DNA of 8,087 nt, taken from NCBI GenBank assembly GCA_030621995.1, contig JAUXGP010000069.1:1-8087 (forward strand). The letters run 5' to 3'. The notes under the pieces are model-generated. The model had not been told where the DNA came from, searched no databases, and saw only the letters and a program-made list of their open reading frames with translations. The position numbers were made by a program, and so were the translations under genes. Below are positions 6,207-8,087 of the stretch, one piece after another; within the stretch, counting starts at the first letter, position 1, and every line of letters starts with the position of its first letter. Source of the stretch: Psychrilyobacter sp. GTDB taxonomy: Bacteria; Fusobacteriota; Fusobacteriia; Fusobacteriales; Fusobacteriaceae.

Positions 6207-7508
6207 TTAAACAAATAAATTTATAAGTAAGGATGTTAGTATGAGCATAAATGCTCCCCCGATCCTGGATGATATCTGTGAAAATGGAAGAAGTTCCATC
6301 CTGTTAGCAGCTGATAATACTGCAATATCTCCTGTGCCGCCCATATTTGCCATACATAATCCTGCTGTTATCGTTCCTTCTATCATATAAAACCCCAATA
6401 GACGACCGACTATTGCAGTCCCGATCATAGCACCCACGATAGTTGTAACTACCAGTAATAGATAAGTCAAACTAAATGCATTGATTACTGCTCCTAAATC
6501 TGTGTAAGCTATTCCTATTCCTACCAAGAGTGCCAGTGTAAAGTTTTTCATAACAAACTGGAACCACGTCGTTGCTGCTTCCTCATGTTCTCTCTTTAAA
6601 ACACCGGTCAATTTAGCAAATGCTACCGATAAGATCATAAGTGCATAGGGATGCAATGGTATATATTTCCCTAAAAACTTCCCCAATACATAGAAAGTTG
6701 TGGCTATCAATAAACCCTTTCCTAAAGACAGATAATCTATTTTTATTTCCTTTTCCTCTTCCATCCCCAAATCATCCTGCCCCTTCAATAACTTCCCGTC
6801 ACCGGAGAAACTCTTATATTTTTTCCCTAATTTATTCAATATCCCAGCACAGACTATAGCCACTGCATTCCCCAGTGCTACTGCCGGCACCATGATAGAT
6901 AGAAGTTTCGTCGGATCCTGATCCATGGCTTTACCAAATATTTGAGCCAGAGGAACTGCTCCTGCTCCCATTCCGCCGCCCATTATCGGGATAGCTATAT
7001 AAAACACTGCATTGGTGAACCCATAGCCCATCAACGCTCCTACTGCACCGGTCATCAGGATAGATACAAATACTCCCCCTATTATTACCGGAAGATATTT
7101 TAATCCCGCCTTTATCAGCAGCTTCGTATCCATCCCCAGGATACTACCTGTTATAAGAGCAGCTATATAAAAATTTAGAAATCCTCCGCTCTTCATAAAG
7201 GTTGCCGAAGAACTAACCACTGTTTCCGGTAAGACATTATATGTAACCAGTGCCGCTGCTGCAAATATCGCTACTATCGGCCCTCCTCCAAAATAATCCT
7301 TTATAATAGGTGTTCTGTTCCCTATTTCATTCAGCAGTACTCCCATTATCAGCAGAAAAGGTATTACACCCTCCATCCCCTTTGGCAGTGCTCCTGTAAA
7401 TGCTGCACCCAATATTATTCCTGCTACAGGTATAAAATATTTCATCTCCAAACCCAGTAATTTAAACTTGCTCTCTATCTTATCCTTTAATAAAACCGCC
7501 GTCTTCAT
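6207..7508 (-). CDS. 2-hydroxycarboxylate transporter family (CitS/MaeP type) carrier
   Basis: This is a secondary carrier for a di- or tricarboxylate such as malate or citrate, usually with sodium or protons. It has 433 residues, typical of the 2HCT family. Hydrophobic segments fill most of the protein, interrupted by a hydrophilic central loop at about 228-258. The two family reentrant-loop signatures are present: IMGGGMGAG at about 175-183 and ANMGGTG at 387-393. The second continues as AANRMELLPFSQISSRIGG, with R403 and R415 at positions that in CitS bind substrate carboxylates. The start at 7508 is preceded by AGGGGGG at about 8 nt spacing. It is a single-gene unit with terminators on both sides; no citrate lyase, malolactic enzyme, decarboxylase or two-component sensor is adjacent. 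The family is sure, but citrate, malate or another substrate cannot be decided here. Confidence 0.9.
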   Translation of the reverse strand: MKTAVLLKDKIESKFKLLGLEMKYFIPVAGIILGAAFTGALPKGMEGVIPFLLIMGVLLNEIGNRTPIIKDYFGGGPIVAIFAAAALVTYNVLPETVVSSSATFMKSGGFLNFYIAALITGSILGMDTKLLIKAGLKYLPVIIGGVFVSILMTGAVGALMGYGFTNAVFYIAIPIMGGGMGAGAVPLAQIFGKAMDQDPTKLLSIMVPAVALGNAVAIVCAGILNKLGKKYKSFSGDGKLLKGQDDLGMEEEKEIKIDYLSLGKGLLIATTFYVLGKFLGKYIPLHPYALMILSVAFAKLTGVLKREHEEAATTWFQFVMKNFTLALLVGIGIAYTDLGAVINAFSLTYLLLVVTTIVGAMIGTAIVGRLLGFYMIEGTITAGLCMANMGGTGDIAVLSAANRMELLPFSQISSRIGGAFMLILTSLLINLFV

Positions 7509-7540
7509 CCTTTATTCCCCCCTGTTTCATTTTTTATCTT

Positions 7541-7570
7541 TATTATTTATACATCCAGTATATTATTTAT
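7541..7570. repeat. Direct repeat TATTATTTAT, 20-bp period, upstream of the 2HCT gene
   Basis: Two identical 10-bp copies occupy 7541-7550 and 7561-7570, two helical turns apart. The spacer between them contributes to an inverted repeat TATAC/GTATA (7548-7552 and 7558-7562). The repeat lies about 33-62 nt before the transporter start, where a promoter or regulator site is expected. In such AT-rich DNA it may be chance. Confidence 0.4.
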
Positions 7571-7617
7571 TGTTTTCTAAAGATATAAAACAAAACTAAA
7601 AAAATAATTATTAAATT

Positions 7618-7652
7618 AAAAAAAGATTGCTAATTTAATCGCAACCTTTTTT
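7618..7652 (-). terminator. Intrinsic terminator after the small unrecognised gene
   Basis: On the minus strand the stem GGTTGC/GCAATC (one G-U pair) closes a 10-nt loop and is followed by seven T, with A-rich sequence before it that extends the stem. It lies about 80 nt after the stop at 7732. On the plus strand one pair becomes an A-C mismatch, so it works best for minus-strand transcripts. Confidence 0.75.
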
Positions 7653-7731
7653 ATTTTTTATTACTTCCTATTCAGAAACATGAAAAATCTTCCATAAAAA
7701 CAGGTTAAACTTTTTATCGACATTATCTAAA

Positions 7732-8087
7732 TCAAATGCAAGGTGAAAAATTATAGCATTTTTTTATATACTTAATGGCTTTATCGCATAAAAATTTACG
7801 TTTTTTAACATCTTTGGTTTTAGCCGCTTCCTCGAGTAAACCTTTATATATAAGCAGCTGCAGATCATTTATAGGTTCAACTTTATCCAAAGTTATAACC
7901 CCTTCATCAACCAGGTTAGTAAGAATCTCTTTATTTCTCTGATAAAGGTCTAATTTCAACATTATGTTCTCAAACTTCGATAAAAATGTTGGAATTTCTT
8001 CTGGGTAAATTTTATAAAACTCTTCAAGTACACAACAATTTTCGATATTTTTTTGATTGCAATCCAAGTTTGAAAAAAATATAGAAA
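7732..8087 (-). CDS. Unrecognised small protein, 5' end uncertain or outside window
   Basis: I do not recognise this gene. The frame is open from the window edge to the stop at 7732 (118 codons). The first possible in-window start is a TTG at 8067, but it has no ribosome binding site before it and the frame continues upstream without a stop, so the true start probably lies outside the window. The visible part is hydrophilic and predicted mostly helical, with no membrane segment and no known catalytic motif. Cysteines cluster near the beginning (DCNQ, ENCCVLEEFY) and recur in FLCDKAIKYIKKCYNFSPC at the end. The segment CDKAIKYIKKCYNFSP loosely resembles the second helix of a tetratricopeptide repeat, but one copy proves nothing. 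A good terminator follows, which supports a real gene. It appears unrelated to its neighbours. Confidence 0.55.
   Translation of the reverse strand, partial: SIFFSNLDCNQKNIENCCVLEEFYKIYPEEIPTFLSKFENIMLKLDLYQRNKEILTNLVDEGVITLDKVEPINDLQLLIYKGLLEEAAKTKDVKKRKFLCDKAIKYIKKCYNFSPCI

Noticed and set aside
7484..7534. Short frame starting ATGAAACAG that overlaps the start of the 2HCT gene
   Set aside because: It has 16 codons with no ribosome binding site, and its G6 codons are explained as the carrier's own site.

Overview
The window is AT-rich and every gene that can be supported lies on the minus strand, so transcription runs from high to low coordinates. Low GC, strong GGAGG-type ribosome binding sites, a sodium-dependent 2-hydroxycarboxylate carrier and PTS-driven alpha-glucoside use fit an anaerobic fermenter. 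My best guess is Fusobacteriota (Ilyobacter, Propionigenium, Psychrilyobacter or Cetobacterium type). A low-GC Bacillota host cannot be excluded, and no taxonomic marker gene is present.

Layout in transcription order: (1) 8087-7732, the 3' part of a small unrecognised gene cut by the window edge, followed by a hairpin terminator near 7618-7652. (2) 7508-6207, a single-gene unit for a CitS/MaeP-type 2-hydroxycarboxylate:cation symporter, closed by a compact intrinsic terminator at 6178-6200. (3) 6073-4134, a LacI-family (MalR-like) repressor whose stop overlaps the start of a ROK sugar kinase, probably glucokinase, as ATGA. (4) A strong sigma70-type promoter (4073-4045) and a perfect 22-bp palindromic operator (3977-3998) in the leader of a tight operon: GH13 alpha-glucosidase (3964-2273), glucose-family PTS EIICB permease (2254-608), and an endonuclease/exonuclease/phosphatase (EEP) superfamily protein (594 to beyond position 1). 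The gaps within this operon are only 18 and 13 nt.

The maltose genes make a coherent but unusual pathway. A PTS permease delivers phosphorylated disaccharide, yet the hydrolase beside it belongs to a family that normally cuts unphosphorylated sugars. The last visible gene resembles MapP, the maltose 6'-phosphate phosphatase known from Enterococcus faecalis, and would reconcile the two. The proposed route is: PTS import as maltose 6'-phosphate, dephosphorylation by the MapP-like enzyme, hydrolysis to two glucose by the GH13 enzyme, and phosphorylation by the ROK kinase. The LacI-family protein would control the operon through the palindrome. The roles of single genes rest on visible motifs. 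The complete route is inference from gene order and family knowledge.
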